A program made the translations under genes and the position numbers. A DNA stretch of 64,000 bases, from NCBI RefSeq assembly GCF_019734195.1, contig NZ_JAASHM010000006.1, positions 62,001 to 126,000 of the forward strand. Direction: 5' to 3'. This stretch comes from Clostridium sp. K13 (GTDB lineage: Bacteria; Bacillota; Clostridia; Clostridiales; Clostridiaceae). Position 1 is the stretch's first letter; each line of letters starts with the position of its first letter. This document shows positions 48,217 through 57,463 of the stretch, piece by piece. Under the pieces are notes generated by a model. That model did not search any database and had not been told where the DNA came from. It saw nothing but the letters and a program-made list of their open reading frames with translations.

Positions 48217-49071
48217 TTATACATTTTCTTTAGACTTATTTAAATACTTTGTTATTTGTTCTGCTCTTTCTTTTCTATTTGTTATTAATAGTTCAATTAT
48301 AATTCTAGCATTATCTGTCATAGTTACAACATTAATAGTTGGAGTAATAACATCTATGATTTTATCAACACTATCATCATTTATATTAATCATGCTATAA
48401 GCATCCATGATAGATCTTAACCCATGATTATTTGTATTAATTAAAAACCTCATACCCTCTTTTATAATAACACTATTCTCACCCTTTTTAGGTGATTTAG
48501 TCCATTTTTCACCTATTAATATTAAGTCCAAATACTTATTTATACTTTTAACATTATAGTAAATTGCAATTGCTTGCATTAGCTTAAATGTTAATCCACT
48601 TATTGATAAGTTTTTGTATCTATATTGACATCCCTTTTGATTAGGATTTATGTATATGTACTCATAATCATAATTTACGTCTCTATTTTCTATAACTATC
48701 AAATCTATCCCAAGACTTTTACAAAGCTTTTCTTCTTCTTTTGATTTTAAATCTATTCCTAAAGTTATAAGTATCTCGCCGCCTAAAAAATGAACATTGT
48801 TTATTATATCCTTAGATGAAATTTTAGATTTATTTGAAGAATCATCATGGACTACGTATTCAATATCTGCATTTAAGTATTTCAAAACCAGTATAAGGGA
48901 TGAAATAGCACATAATCCATCTACATTTGGTATCCCGTAAACAACAATCTTTTTTCTATTATTAATTGCTGATACCATACGTTCTATTGCTTTATTCATA
49001 TCTTTAAGTATAAAGGGATTATATCCAGTTATGTAATTAGGACTATATATACTTTCCCAAAACTTACGCAT
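48217..49071 (-). CDS. RecJ-like DHH-family protein, catalytically degenerate and truncated
   Basis: About 284 residues from ATG 49071 (GGAGGAG upstream). Alignment by eye with RecJ is clear over the whole length: VVYGIPNVDGLCAISSL for YGDYDVDG, a GGEILITLGIDLKS region for the DCG motif, INPNQKGCQYRYKNLSISGL for NPKR-C-YPFK-LAGVG, and LILIGEKWTKSPKKGEN for LGTIADVVPLxGEN. The first aspartates, the DHH box (here IENRDVN) and the later aspartate are all replaced, and the DHHA1 and OB parts are absent. It occupies the place of recJ between secF and apt. Probably a pseudoenzyme; function unknown. Confidence 0.75.
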   Translation of the reverse strand: MRKFWESIYSPNYITGYNPFILKDMNKAIERMVSAINNRKKIVVYGIPNVDGLCAISSLILVLKYLNADIEYVVHDDSSNKSKISSKDIINNVHFLGGEILITLGIDLKSKEEEKLCKSLGIDLIVIENRDVNYDYEYIYINPNQKGCQYRYKNLSISGLTFKLMQAIAIYYNVKSINKYLDLILIGEKWTKSPKKGENSVIIKEGMRFLINTNNHGLRSIMDAYSMININDDSVDKIIDVITPTINVVTMTDNARIIIELLITNRKERAEQITKYLNKSKENV

Positions 49072-49275
49072 GACAAACTCCTCCACAATAATAAGAAAAC
49101 ATATATATTATAATAGATAAATTGATATAATACAAATGTTTTCTGCAATTACTTGCAAATTATCCTGTAAAACTTTTATTTTTATATAATTGTCCACTTT
49201 TTTTATCATTTTTTGTATATTATGCATAAAAAAAGAAGCAGCAATTTCTTACTACTCCTCTAAAATCTCTAAATA

Positions 49276-50148
49276 TTAAGCTGTTTTTACTTTTTTGCTT
49301 TTTGTATTTCTTTTCTTTAATAATACCCAAATAGGAGATGCTATAAATATTGATGAATAAGCACCAGCAGCTATACCTATTAATAATGGGAAAGAGAACT
49401 CTCTTACTGTTGGTACAAATATATTTACTGCTCCAATAATTATTAAAGTAGTTAATGAAGTATTTATAGATCTAGCTAAAGTCTTGTTTATACTTACATT
49501 AGCTATTTCAGCCGGAGTACTTCTTCTCATACTATGGCTATTTTCTCTTATTCTATCAAATACAACTATAGTATCATTTATTGAATACCCTACAATTGTT
49601 AACATTGCAGCTATAAATGAACTATTTACAGGAATATTGAATATTGCATAAACTGCTAAAGTTATTAAAACATCATGTAATAATGCTGTTAACGCAGCTA
49701 CACCAAAGTTAAATTCAAATCTAATTACTATATATATAAGCATTGCTACACAAGCAATTAAAACAGCAACTACTGCATTTCTTGTTAATTCTTTACCTAC
49801 TGATGGTCCTATTTGACTTTGAGAAATTAAAGCTGAATCCTCTAATGAATACTTTTCTTTTAATGCATCAAATAGTTCTGCAGTCTTAGTTTCATCTAAG
49901 TCTTTTGACTTAATTTCATACTGAGTACTTTCAACAGTTTTTGTTACTGCATCTGTTGCATATTCTTTTACTATTCCATCAGCTTCTACTTTATCAAAAC
50001 TATTACCAAAATCGACAACTATTTTAGTACCACCTTTAAAGTCTATACCAAAATTTAATCCTCTAGTTGCCATTAAAACTACACCAATTAATATAATTGC
50101 TAGGGATATTGAGAACCAAATTTTTGACTTTTCTATTATTTTAAACAT
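49276..50148 (-). CDS. secF: protein translocase subunit SecF
   Basis: 290 residues, six membrane segments; LNFGIDFKGGTKIVVDFG, GYSINDTIVVFDRIREN and a basic end. SecF works with SecD to use the ion gradient in late steps of protein export. It begins 4 nt after secD. Confidence 0.96.
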   Translation of the reverse strand: MFKIIEKSKIWFSISLAIILIGVVLMATRGLNFGIDFKGGTKIVVDFGNSFDKVEADGIVKEYATDAVTKTVESTQYEIKSKDLDETKTAELFDALKEKYSLEDSALISQSQIGPSVGKELTRNAVVAVLIACVAMLIYIVIRFEFNFGVAALTALLHDVLITLAVYAIFNIPVNSSFIAAMLTIVGYSINDTIVVFDRIRENSHSMRRSTPAEIANVSINKTLARSINTSLTTLIIIGAVNIFVPTVREFSFPLLIGIAAGAYSSIFIASPIWVLLKKRNTKSKKVKTA

Positions 50149-50152
50149 CTCA

Positions 50153-51406
50153 TTACCCCCTCTTCACTCTAAACTGCCAATTAGAGTTTAACATTCCCAT
50201 ATTAACAGCCCACTTCATTAATGTCTTTGTTACAACTACTGCTGTAAACATACTTACTGCTATACCTATCATTAATGTAACAGCAAATCCTTTAACACTA
50301 CCTGTACCCATAAAATAAAGTACAAGTGCAGCAATTACAGTGGTTACATTTGAGTCAACAATTGAAGATAATGCATTACTAAATCCTTTGTCAACTGCTG
50401 CCTTTACAGACATTCCATTTTTTAACTCTTCTCTTATTCTTTCAAATATAAGTACATTAGCATCAACCGCCATACCTACAGTTAAAAGGAATGCCGCGAT
50501 TCCTGGAAGTGTTAACGCTACATCCGCTTCAACGAATACTAATAAGACTAAACATACATATAAAGTTAATGCTATACTTGCAATAAATCCTGGTACTCTA
50601 TAGTAAAGAATCATAAATACAAATATAATAGCAATACCTATAAAACCTGCTTTAACTGCATTTGGAAGTGCTTCAGCACCTAATTGTGCTCCAACATTTT
50701 CTATTTGTATAGCTTTAACGGTTACAGGCAATGCCCCTGCATTAATTAAACCAGCTAAATTTTTAGCTTCATCTAAACTACCGCTTCCTTCTATAATAGC
50801 ATTACCGTCAGTTATAACAGCATTTACTGTTGGACTTGATATTTCTTCATCATCCATATAGATAGAAATTTTCTTATAAAGGTTAGCTTCTGTAGCTTCA
50901 GCAAACTTTTTAGCACCTTCATCTGTTAATTTTAATGATACTACTGGTGAGTTGCTGTTGTTATCAATAACAACACTAGCTTCAGCAACATCTGTACCAT
51001 TTAAAACTTCATTTCCATCAGCATCCTTAAATATTAAGTTACCAGTTTTTGATAAACTATCAACTAAATCTTTTGAATCGTATTCACCTGGAATCTCAAC
51101 TCTAATTCTTCTTTCTCCTTCAGCTGTTACTGAAGTTTCAGCAACCCCTAACTTATTAACTCTTAAATCAATAAGTTGTCTTGTCTTTTCTAAATCCTCT
51201 TTTGTTACATTTTCATCTTGTATCTCCATTAATACTGAAACTCCACCTTGCAGGTCAAGTCCCTTAGTAATAGCTTTATTGAATGATTTAAATTCCCATC
51301 CCGCTACTTCAACACCTCTACCACCAGCATAGGCAAATGCAACTATAACAACTAAGGTTAGAATAAATAATATAGCGCTTCTAACTTTTGTGCGTCCTTT
51401 TTTCAT
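50153..51406 (-). CDS. secD: protein translocase subunit SecD
   Basis: 417 residues, with N-terminal anchor, the extracytoplasmic P1 region (GLDLQGGVSVLMEI, RVNKLGVAE, VEIPGEYD) and a C-terminal six-helix part with LTVGMAVDANVLIFERIREE. First gene of the minus-strand run down to aspS; the 253-bp gap upstream contains no named element. Confidence 0.96.
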   Translation of the reverse strand: MKKGRTKVRSAILFILTLVVIVAFAYAGGRGVEVAGWEFKSFNKAITKGLDLQGGVSVLMEIQDENVTKEDLEKTRQLIDLRVNKLGVAETSVTAEGERRIRVEIPGEYDSKDLVDSLSKTGNLIFKDADGNEVLNGTDVAEASVVIDNNSNSPVVSLKLTDEGAKKFAEATEANLYKKISIYMDDEEISSPTVNAVITDGNAIIEGSGSLDEAKNLAGLINAGALPVTVKAIQIENVGAQLGAEALPNAVKAGFIGIAIIFVFMILYYRVPGFIASIALTLYVCLVLLVFVEADVALTLPGIAAFLLTVGMAVDANVLIFERIREELKNGMSVKAAVDKGFSNALSSIVDSNVTTVIAALVLYFMGTGSVKGFAVTLMIGIAVSMFTAVVVTKTLMKWAVNMGMLNSNWQFRVKRG

Positions 51407-51659
51407 GGTTTTCCCCCTTCTGTACTTTTTATATCACTTTAATTATATTATGTATACTTTCCAATATCAAGTAAGATTAATATTTTCTCCATTTTTCCAT
51501 ATATTTTTTACACATAATATCATAAATATTCACATAAATACATTTTTCGAATAATTCTTAATTAATTCATTATAATTAACCCCACTTTTGTTGGTCGTTT
51601 ATATGGGCAAAAGATGAAACTGTCTTTTATACAGTCCATCCTCTGTTTTCAAATTCTCA

Positions 51660-53843
51660 TTACTTATTAAAATTCTTTAATAAATCTGCAAATGGATTAT
51701 CATTAAACTCTTCTGCTTCCTTTTGCATTTTTTTCATTATTCTTTGAGTTTCTCTTTTATCAACTTTTCCCTTTTTATCAAATCTTTTTTCAAAGACAGA
51801 TGCTTTTTCTCTAAAATTACAATTAGCTCCAGTACAAATATATATTTTACCTTCTCCTTGCCCTCTAACTTCTAATTTCTTTTTACATTCAGGACATCTT
51901 GCATTTGTAATTCTAGCAACATTTTCTCTATATCCACATTCTCTATCTTGGCATACGTTCATAGTTCCGTTTTTACCTTTTACTTCTAAAAGATATTTGC
52001 CACAATTAGGACATTTCTTTCCTGTTTTATTATCATGAACAAATTTACTATTTGCTCCTTTTACATCTTCAACAAGAGCTACAGAGTAGTTTTTCATTTC
52101 TTTAATAAAACTATTCCATTCTCTTTTTCCCTTTGCAATTTCATCTAATTGACTTTCCCATTTAGCAGTTAATAATGGAGATTTTAATTCTTTAGGAACT
52201 AATTCTATAAGCTGTCTTCCCTTTGAAGTAGGAATTATATCCTTTCCTTTCTTTTCTATAACAAAGGAATTGAATAATTTTTCTATTATATCAGCTCTAG
52301 TTGCAACTGTACCAAGACCTCCAGTTTCTCCTAAAGTCTTTGCTGCTTCTTTTCCTACATTAATATACTTATGTGGATTTTCCATTGCAGATAAAAGAGT
52401 ACCTTCATTAAATCTTGCTGGTGGTTTTGTTTCTCCCTTATTTAAAGAAATATTTTCTACAGTAAATTTATCACCTTTTTTAACATTTGGTAATACTTGT
52501 TCTTTAATATCCTCTTCAGAAGAATCATCATCTAACTTGTCATAAAGTTTTTTCCAACCTTTAGATGAAATAACCTTTCCCTTAGCAATAAATCTTTCAT
52601 TTTCTACTTTGCCTTCTATTGTAGTTTGAACATATTCAAAAGGAGGTAATAAAACACTTAAAAATCTCTTAACAACTAAATCATAAATTTTTCTTTCTTC
52701 AGAACTTAAGTTAGAAAGATTAGGCTTTTCTTCTGTTGGAATAATTGCATGGTGATCACTAACCTTTGAATTGTCTACAAATGATTTATTTCCATTTATT
52801 TTACCTTTTAATAATCCATCTGCTGTAATTCTATACTCACCTATTGCAATAGCCTTAAGTCTATCTGGAATTGTAGCTACTATATCAGTAGTTATATATC
52901 TTGAGTCTGTTCTAGGATAAGTTAAAATCTTATGATTTTCATAAAGTCTTTGCATAATATTTAATGTTTGCTTTGCTGAATATCCAAAAATCTTATTTGC
53001 ATCTCTTTGAAGCTCCGTTAAATCATAAAGAGCTGGTGAAAAATTTTTTTTATTTACAGAGTGAATATTAACTATTTCCCCTTCTGCTCCCTTTACTTTA
53101 GAAGTAATTTTATTTGCAAATTCTTCATCAAAAATTCTACTATTATTATCTTTATTTATCCAAGATAAGTTATATCCCTTTGTTTTTGCATTTATTGTAT
53201 AATATGTCTTAGGCTTAAAGTTTTTAATTTCTTCTTCCCTTTGCACTATCATTGCAAGAGTTGGAGATTGAACTCTTCCTGCAGATAACTGAGCATTATA
53301 TTTACAAGTTAAAGCTCTAGTAACATTAAGTCCAACTAGCCAGTCAGCTTCTGCTCTACAAACTGCAGCTCTATAAAGATTTTCATATTCTTTTCCATCT
53401 TTTAGGTTTTTAAATCCATCTAAAATTGCTTTATCTGTTTGAGATGAGATCCATAATCTCTTAAGTGGTTTTTTTACGCCTGCTTTTTCTATAGTCCATC
53501 TTGCAACAAGTTCACCTTCTCTCCCAGCATCTGTTGCTATAACTATTTCACTAATATCATCTCTATTCATTAGCTTTTTAACTTCATTAAATTGTTTCCC
53601 TGTCTTTTTTAAAACTACTAACTTCATATGTTTAGGTAACATCGGAAGTGTTTCCATTTTCCACTCTTTATATTTATTATCATAACCTTCTGGATCCATA
53701 AGCCCTACTAAATGACCCATTGCCCAAGTTACAACATATTTGCTTCCTTCTATATATGAACCCTTGTTATTATTACATTTTAAAACCTTTGCTAAGTCTC
53801 TTCCAACTGATGGCTTTTCTGCCAATACTAAAATTTTACTCAT
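51660..53843 (-). CDS. topB: DNA topoisomerase III
   Basis: 727 residues, type IA. TOPRIM domain (LVLAEKPSVGRDLA, IATDAGREGELVAR), active tyrosine in ILTYPRTDSRYIT, LSAGRVQSPTLA, and two C-terminal zinc-finger units with CPNCGKYLLEVKG and CPECKKKLEVRG. It relaxes and decatenates DNA. It is monocistronic. Confidence 0.95.
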   Translation of the reverse strand: MSKILVLAEKPSVGRDLAKVLKCNNNKGSYIEGSKYVVTWAMGHLVGLMDPEGYDNKYKEWKMETLPMLPKHMKLVVLKKTGKQFNEVKKLMNRDDISEIVIATDAGREGELVARWTIEKAGVKKPLKRLWISSQTDKAILDGFKNLKDGKEYENLYRAAVCRAEADWLVGLNVTRALTCKYNAQLSAGRVQSPTLAMIVQREEEIKNFKPKTYYTINAKTKGYNLSWINKDNNSRIFDEEFANKITSKVKGAEGEIVNIHSVNKKNFSPALYDLTELQRDANKIFGYSAKQTLNIMQRLYENHKILTYPRTDSRYITTDIVATIPDRLKAIAIGEYRITADGLLKGKINGNKSFVDNSKVSDHHAIIPTEEKPNLSNLSSEERKIYDLVVKRFLSVLLPPFEYVQTTIEGKVENERFIAKGKVISSKGWKKLYDKLDDDSSEEDIKEQVLPNVKKGDKFTVENISLNKGETKPPARFNEGTLLSAMENPHKYINVGKEAAKTLGETGGLGTVATRADIIEKLFNSFVIEKKGKDIIPTSKGRQLIELVPKELKSPLLTAKWESQLDEIAKGKREWNSFIKEMKNYSVALVEDVKGANSKFVHDNKTGKKCPNCGKYLLEVKGKNGTMNVCQDRECGYRENVARITNARCPECKKKLEVRGQGEGKIYICTGANCNFREKASVFEKRFDKKGKVDKRETQRIMKKMQKEAEEFNDNPFADLLKNFNK

Positions 53844-53927
53844 ACTTTCTCCTTCTTCGTTTAGGAATTTTCTCCTTATTATATCATACTTTATATTAAA
53901 CCACTAACAAAGTTTAGAGTAATGATT

Positions 53928-53959
53928 AGGAGCTATATCAAAATTGATATAGCTCCTAA
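53928..53959. terminator. hairpin terminator between adh and topB
   Basis: AGGAGCTATATCA pairs with TGATATAGCTCCT around a short loop immediately after the alcohol dehydrogenase stop; T-tract weak on the minus strand. Confidence 0.65.
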
Positions 53960-53961
53960 TT

Positions 53962-55128
53962 TTATAACGCTAATTTATATATTTCTAAAGCTTCCTTTTC
54001 TCTAATTTCAACAAAGCTTCCTACATGATCTCTATCTGAAACAAGCTTTTTAGCCATTTCTTCAATTCTATCAGATGATAAATTTGCATCCTTAAATGAT
54101 ACTGGTAATTCCATATCTTTAAAGAATTCTTCTAGCTTTTTAATAGCTAAAAGTGCTGTTTCTTCAGGATTGTTTAAATTAATATCTAAATTAAACACTC
54201 TATTTCCAAATTGAGCAAATCTATTTATATCATGTTTATAAACAAACTTCATCCATGCAGGGAATATTATTGAAAGACCAGCTCCATGTGCAATATCATA
54301 TATCCCACTTAATTCATGTTCAATATCATGACTTGCCCAATCTCCCCCTCTTCCAATATCTAGTGAGCCATTATGTGCTACTGTTCCACATAACATTATT
54401 TCAGCTCTTGCATTATAATCATCTGGATTTTTCATTAATCTTAAACCATTTTCTATAATAGATTTCATAGTTGCTTCACATAGTCTGTCTGTTAAATCAA
54501 CATGTTTCTCATTTACAAAATATCTTTCCATAACATGTGCAATCATATCAGCTACTCCACATGAAGTTTGATATTTAGGTAATGTAAATGTAAGCTCTGG
54601 ATTTAAGATAGAAAAAACTGGTCTCATATCTTCATGTCCTACAGCTCTTTTCATCCATCCATCTTCATTTGTAATAACAGAACCTGAACTTGTCTCACTT
54701 CCTGCTGCTGGTATAGTTAATACAGTTGCTAATTTTATAAGCTCATGGTTTATAGGTGTTCCTGTGAATAAATCCCATACATCACCTTCATAATTAACTC
54801 CTGCTGTAATAGCCTTTGCAGAATCGATTACACTACCTCCACCTACAGCTAAGATAAAGTTAATATTTTCTTTCCTACATATTTCTATACCTTCTCTAAC
54901 TAAAGAAACTCTTGGATTAGGCTTTACCCCTGATAATTCAAAAATTTCTATATCTTCTTTATTTAAAGAGTTAATTATTCTATCATAAAGACCACTCTTT
55001 TTTATAGAGCCTCCACCATAATGTAATAATACTTTTTTTGAATATTTCTTAACTTCAGTTCCTATACTTTCTTCTGTATTTTTACCGAAGATTAATTTTG
55101 TTCCATTTTGATAATTAAAATTTAACAT
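53962..55128 (-). CDS. iron-containing alcohol dehydrogenase, butanol dehydrogenase-like
   Basis: 388 residues from ATG 55128 (GGAGGTG upstream). NAD(P) site AVGGGSVIDSAKAI, metal ligands in VADMIAHVMERYF and HDIEHELSGIYDIAHGAGLSI. It resembles YqhD/BdhA-type enzymes that reduce aldehydes to alcohols, fitting clostridial fermentation; the substrate is not fixed by sequence. Confidence 0.9.
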   Translation of the reverse strand: MLNFNYQNGTKLIFGKNTEESIGTEVKKYSKKVLLHYGGGSIKKSGLYDRIINSLNKEDIEIFELSGVKPNPRVSLVREGIEICRKENINFILAVGGGSVIDSAKAITAGVNYEGDVWDLFTGTPINHELIKLATVLTIPAAGSETSSGSVITNEDGWMKRAVGHEDMRPVFSILNPELTFTLPKYQTSCGVADMIAHVMERYFVNEKHVDLTDRLCEATMKSIIENGLRLMKNPDDYNARAEIMLCGTVAHNGSLDIGRGGDWASHDIEHELSGIYDIAHGAGLSIIFPAWMKFVYKHDINRFAQFGNRVFNLDINLNNPEETALLAIKKLEEFFKDMELPVSFKDANLSSDRIEEMAKKLVSDRDHVGSFVEIREKEALEIYKLAL

Positions 55129-55195
55129 AATCACACCTCCAGTCTATATTCTACCATATTTTATTCATTTATATTATCTTATTTTACCAATATTA

Positions 55196-55231
55196 AAAGG
55201 ATTATATCAAATAAATCTGATATAATCCTTT
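55196..55231. terminator. terminator hairpin after the SPFH gene
   Basis: AAAGGATTATATCA (55196-55209) pairs perfectly with TGATATAATCCTTT (55218-55231), 5 nt beyond the stop codon. Confidence 0.65.
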
Positions 55232-55235
55232 ATGA

Positions 55236-57308
55236 CTATTGGTTAACTATCTCATCTTCTTTTTCAACTTTTTTTAAATTAGATATTTGATTTAAAATTT
55301 CATCTCTTATTTTCTTAACTTCCTCACTAACCTCTATATTATTATCAACTTTACCTTCTGTAAGCTTTTCACTTAACAAAAGCATTAACATTGATTCAAA
55401 TGCATTAACACCTGAAGCTGACTCACCGCTACCTGCATTTACTAAAGTCTTAGGAACTATATCTATTTTTCCTTCTTTAACTGCATTTGCAAAAGATGCC
55501 ATAACATCGCTTACTACCTTATATTGTGGTCCACCATATGCATTAACTTGCTCCTTTGCAGCTATAGCTTTAGAAATACCAACTCTAGCTTCTTTTTCTG
55601 CTTCTGATTCTGCTGTAACTTTAATTCTAAAGGCTTCTGCTTCTGATTCCTTCTTAACCTTATAGGCATCAGCTTCTGAAAGCTTTTGAATCTTTTCAGC
55701 ATCTTGTCTTGCTTTCATAAGTTCAGCCTTACCTTGGTTTTCTTGAATCCTTATATTAATATCAGATTCTGTTAACGAAGTTTGTTGTTTAGCTATTGCT
55801 TCTGCTTCCCTTAATTCCTTTTCCTTTTCAGCAGCCTTTTGTTGAGTTTCATAAGTTTGAAGTTGTTCCCTTGCTATTTGTCTACTTCTTAATTGTGTTA
55901 AAATTGTTTCAATTTCATTACCAGACTTTGGACTTGTTGGAGTTCCTATTAGCACCTCTTCAAGCTCCAAATTATAATGACTAAACTTTTCTTGCATTTC
56001 ATGTGAGCTCTGAGCTTGAATTTCATTTCTCTCTTGAATTAATTCTATAAGAGTCTTAGTCTGTCCAATATTTTTAAAATATGCTGATATCATAGGATCA
56101 AGAGTTTGGTCAACTAGCATTTTTATATCCCCAAATCTTTGAATAACAAGGGGTGCTTTTTTATAGTCTATATGAAAAACTACAGATAAAGGTAAGTTAG
56201 GTTCAAAAGCATCTTTAGTAATTAAACTAACTTCCTTAAGATTTTCATCATATTTATGATTTCCAATTTGATTAGATATCCATTTTAATATTACATTAGT
56301 TGTAGGAACTTTAATTATATTACCTGCATAAGTATTAAATGCATACTTACCTGGCATTAGAGCTTCATTCCAAACACCTCTATAACCCTTTTTAACAAGT
56401 TCACCATGTTTATAATCTACCCCTGAAAAATCTTCTCCCTTAGATCCTGTATAAGATACAACAACACCAACAAATCCAACAGGAATAATAACCTTAGGAA
56501 TATATTCAACAGTTGCAAATAATCTATTTATAAAATAGGTACCATCAGCTAATACTTGATATTGTCTTCCTCTATATCCTCCAGCTCTTAAGAAAGCATC
56601 AATATCTTGAAAGTTATTATGATAATTAGGATCTGAAGAATCATCACCAACTGTAGGACAAATAATATTTTCTCCTCCTAGAGATGGCCCATCATGAACA
56701 GTAACTATGCCAACTAAATCCTCATTACCTTGAATTATAACAGGCTCAAAACCTTTTCTTGCATGTATAAGATTTGCCATTGCTTTTAAGGTTTCTTGTT
56801 CTGCCTTTGTTCCTGTTTTTAAACAATAAGTCACAGTATCAGTAATAATTACAAATTGAGCTAAATTAAATGCATATGTTCCTTCCCTTATGATTCCTCT
56901 TTGAGGACCCTTTTGTCCTCCATTGTTTAAAAACTCTCTTACATCTTGAAAGTTATTACTTTCTTTAACAACTCTACCTAACGTTTGTGTAGGATCTAGA
57001 GACATACCATCTCTTGCAAAAACATAGGCAACTTTACCTTGAGGTATAGTTACTAATGGAACAACATGAATCTTATAAATTAGAGGACTTCTAAAATGAA
57101 TTCCTCCTCTTAATAGCTCTGGCTGATAACCTGCTTCCCCATTTAACGCAATAATTTGCTCATTTAATGATCCTTTTCTACTCCACCACTTTTCAACTAT
57201 TCCAACTTTATCATTATCTATAATTTTGAATCCTAAAATCCAAAGTATAAATAGTAAAGCAAGAATAACTCCAATTACAGTGAGCCCAATTCTAATATAT
57301 TCACCCAT
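55236..57308 (-). CDS. large SPFH/Band 7 (flotillin-like) membrane protein
   Basis: 690 residues. One N-terminal membrane segment (about 6-26), an SPFH-type region, then a long Ala/Glu/Lys-rich coiled coil (about residues 480-590, KAAEKEKELREAEAIAKQQ) as in flotillins. The N-terminal half contains an internal repeat: NNFQDVREFLNNGGQKG with EGTYAFN, and NNFQDIDAFLRAGGYRG with DGTYFIN, then a third PGKYAFN. Flotillin-like proteins organise membrane microdomains; no NfeD partner gene is adjacent. Confidence 0.82.
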   Translation of the reverse strand: MGEYIRIGLTVIGVILALLFILWILGFKIIDNDKVGIVEKWWSRKGSLNEQIIALNGEAGYQPELLRGGIHFRSPLIYKIHVVPLVTIPQGKVAYVFARDGMSLDPTQTLGRVVKESNNFQDVREFLNNGGQKGPQRGIIREGTYAFNLAQFVIITDTVTYCLKTGTKAEQETLKAMANLIHARKGFEPVIIQGNEDLVGIVTVHDGPSLGGENIICPTVGDDSSDPNYHNNFQDIDAFLRAGGYRGRQYQVLADGTYFINRLFATVEYIPKVIIPVGFVGVVVSYTGSKGEDFSGVDYKHGELVKKGYRGVWNEALMPGKYAFNTYAGNIIKVPTTNVILKWISNQIGNHKYDENLKEVSLITKDAFEPNLPLSVVFHIDYKKAPLVIQRFGDIKMLVDQTLDPMISAYFKNIGQTKTLIELIQERNEIQAQSSHEMQEKFSHYNLELEEVLIGTPTSPKSGNEIETILTQLRSRQIAREQLQTYETQQKAAEKEKELREAEAIAKQQTSLTESDINIRIQENQGKAELMKARQDAEKIQKLSEADAYKVKKESEAEAFRIKVTAESEAEKEARVGISKAIAAKEQVNAYGGPQYKVVSDVMASFANAVKEGKIDIVPKTLVNAGSGESASGVNAFESMLMLLLSEKLTEGKVDNNIEVSEEVKKIRDEILNQISNLKKVEKEDEIVNQ

Positions 57309-57403
57309 ACCTTCCTCCTTAAAACAGTAAGATTTACTACAAATATATTAAATTCAAATATACTATATTCTTAATTATTTTCATTTTATGTAAAACAATT
57401 TCA

Positions 57404-57432
57404 TTGGAATTAATTCCTTAAAATAGTATAAT
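57404..57432 (+). promoter_or_regulatory. promoter of the penicillin-binding protein gene
   Basis: TTGGAA and TATAAT spaced by 17 bp, about 30 nt before the ATG at 57464. Confidence 0.65.
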
Positions 57433-57463
57433 AATTTATAAAATGTATTTAGGGAGGAATATT

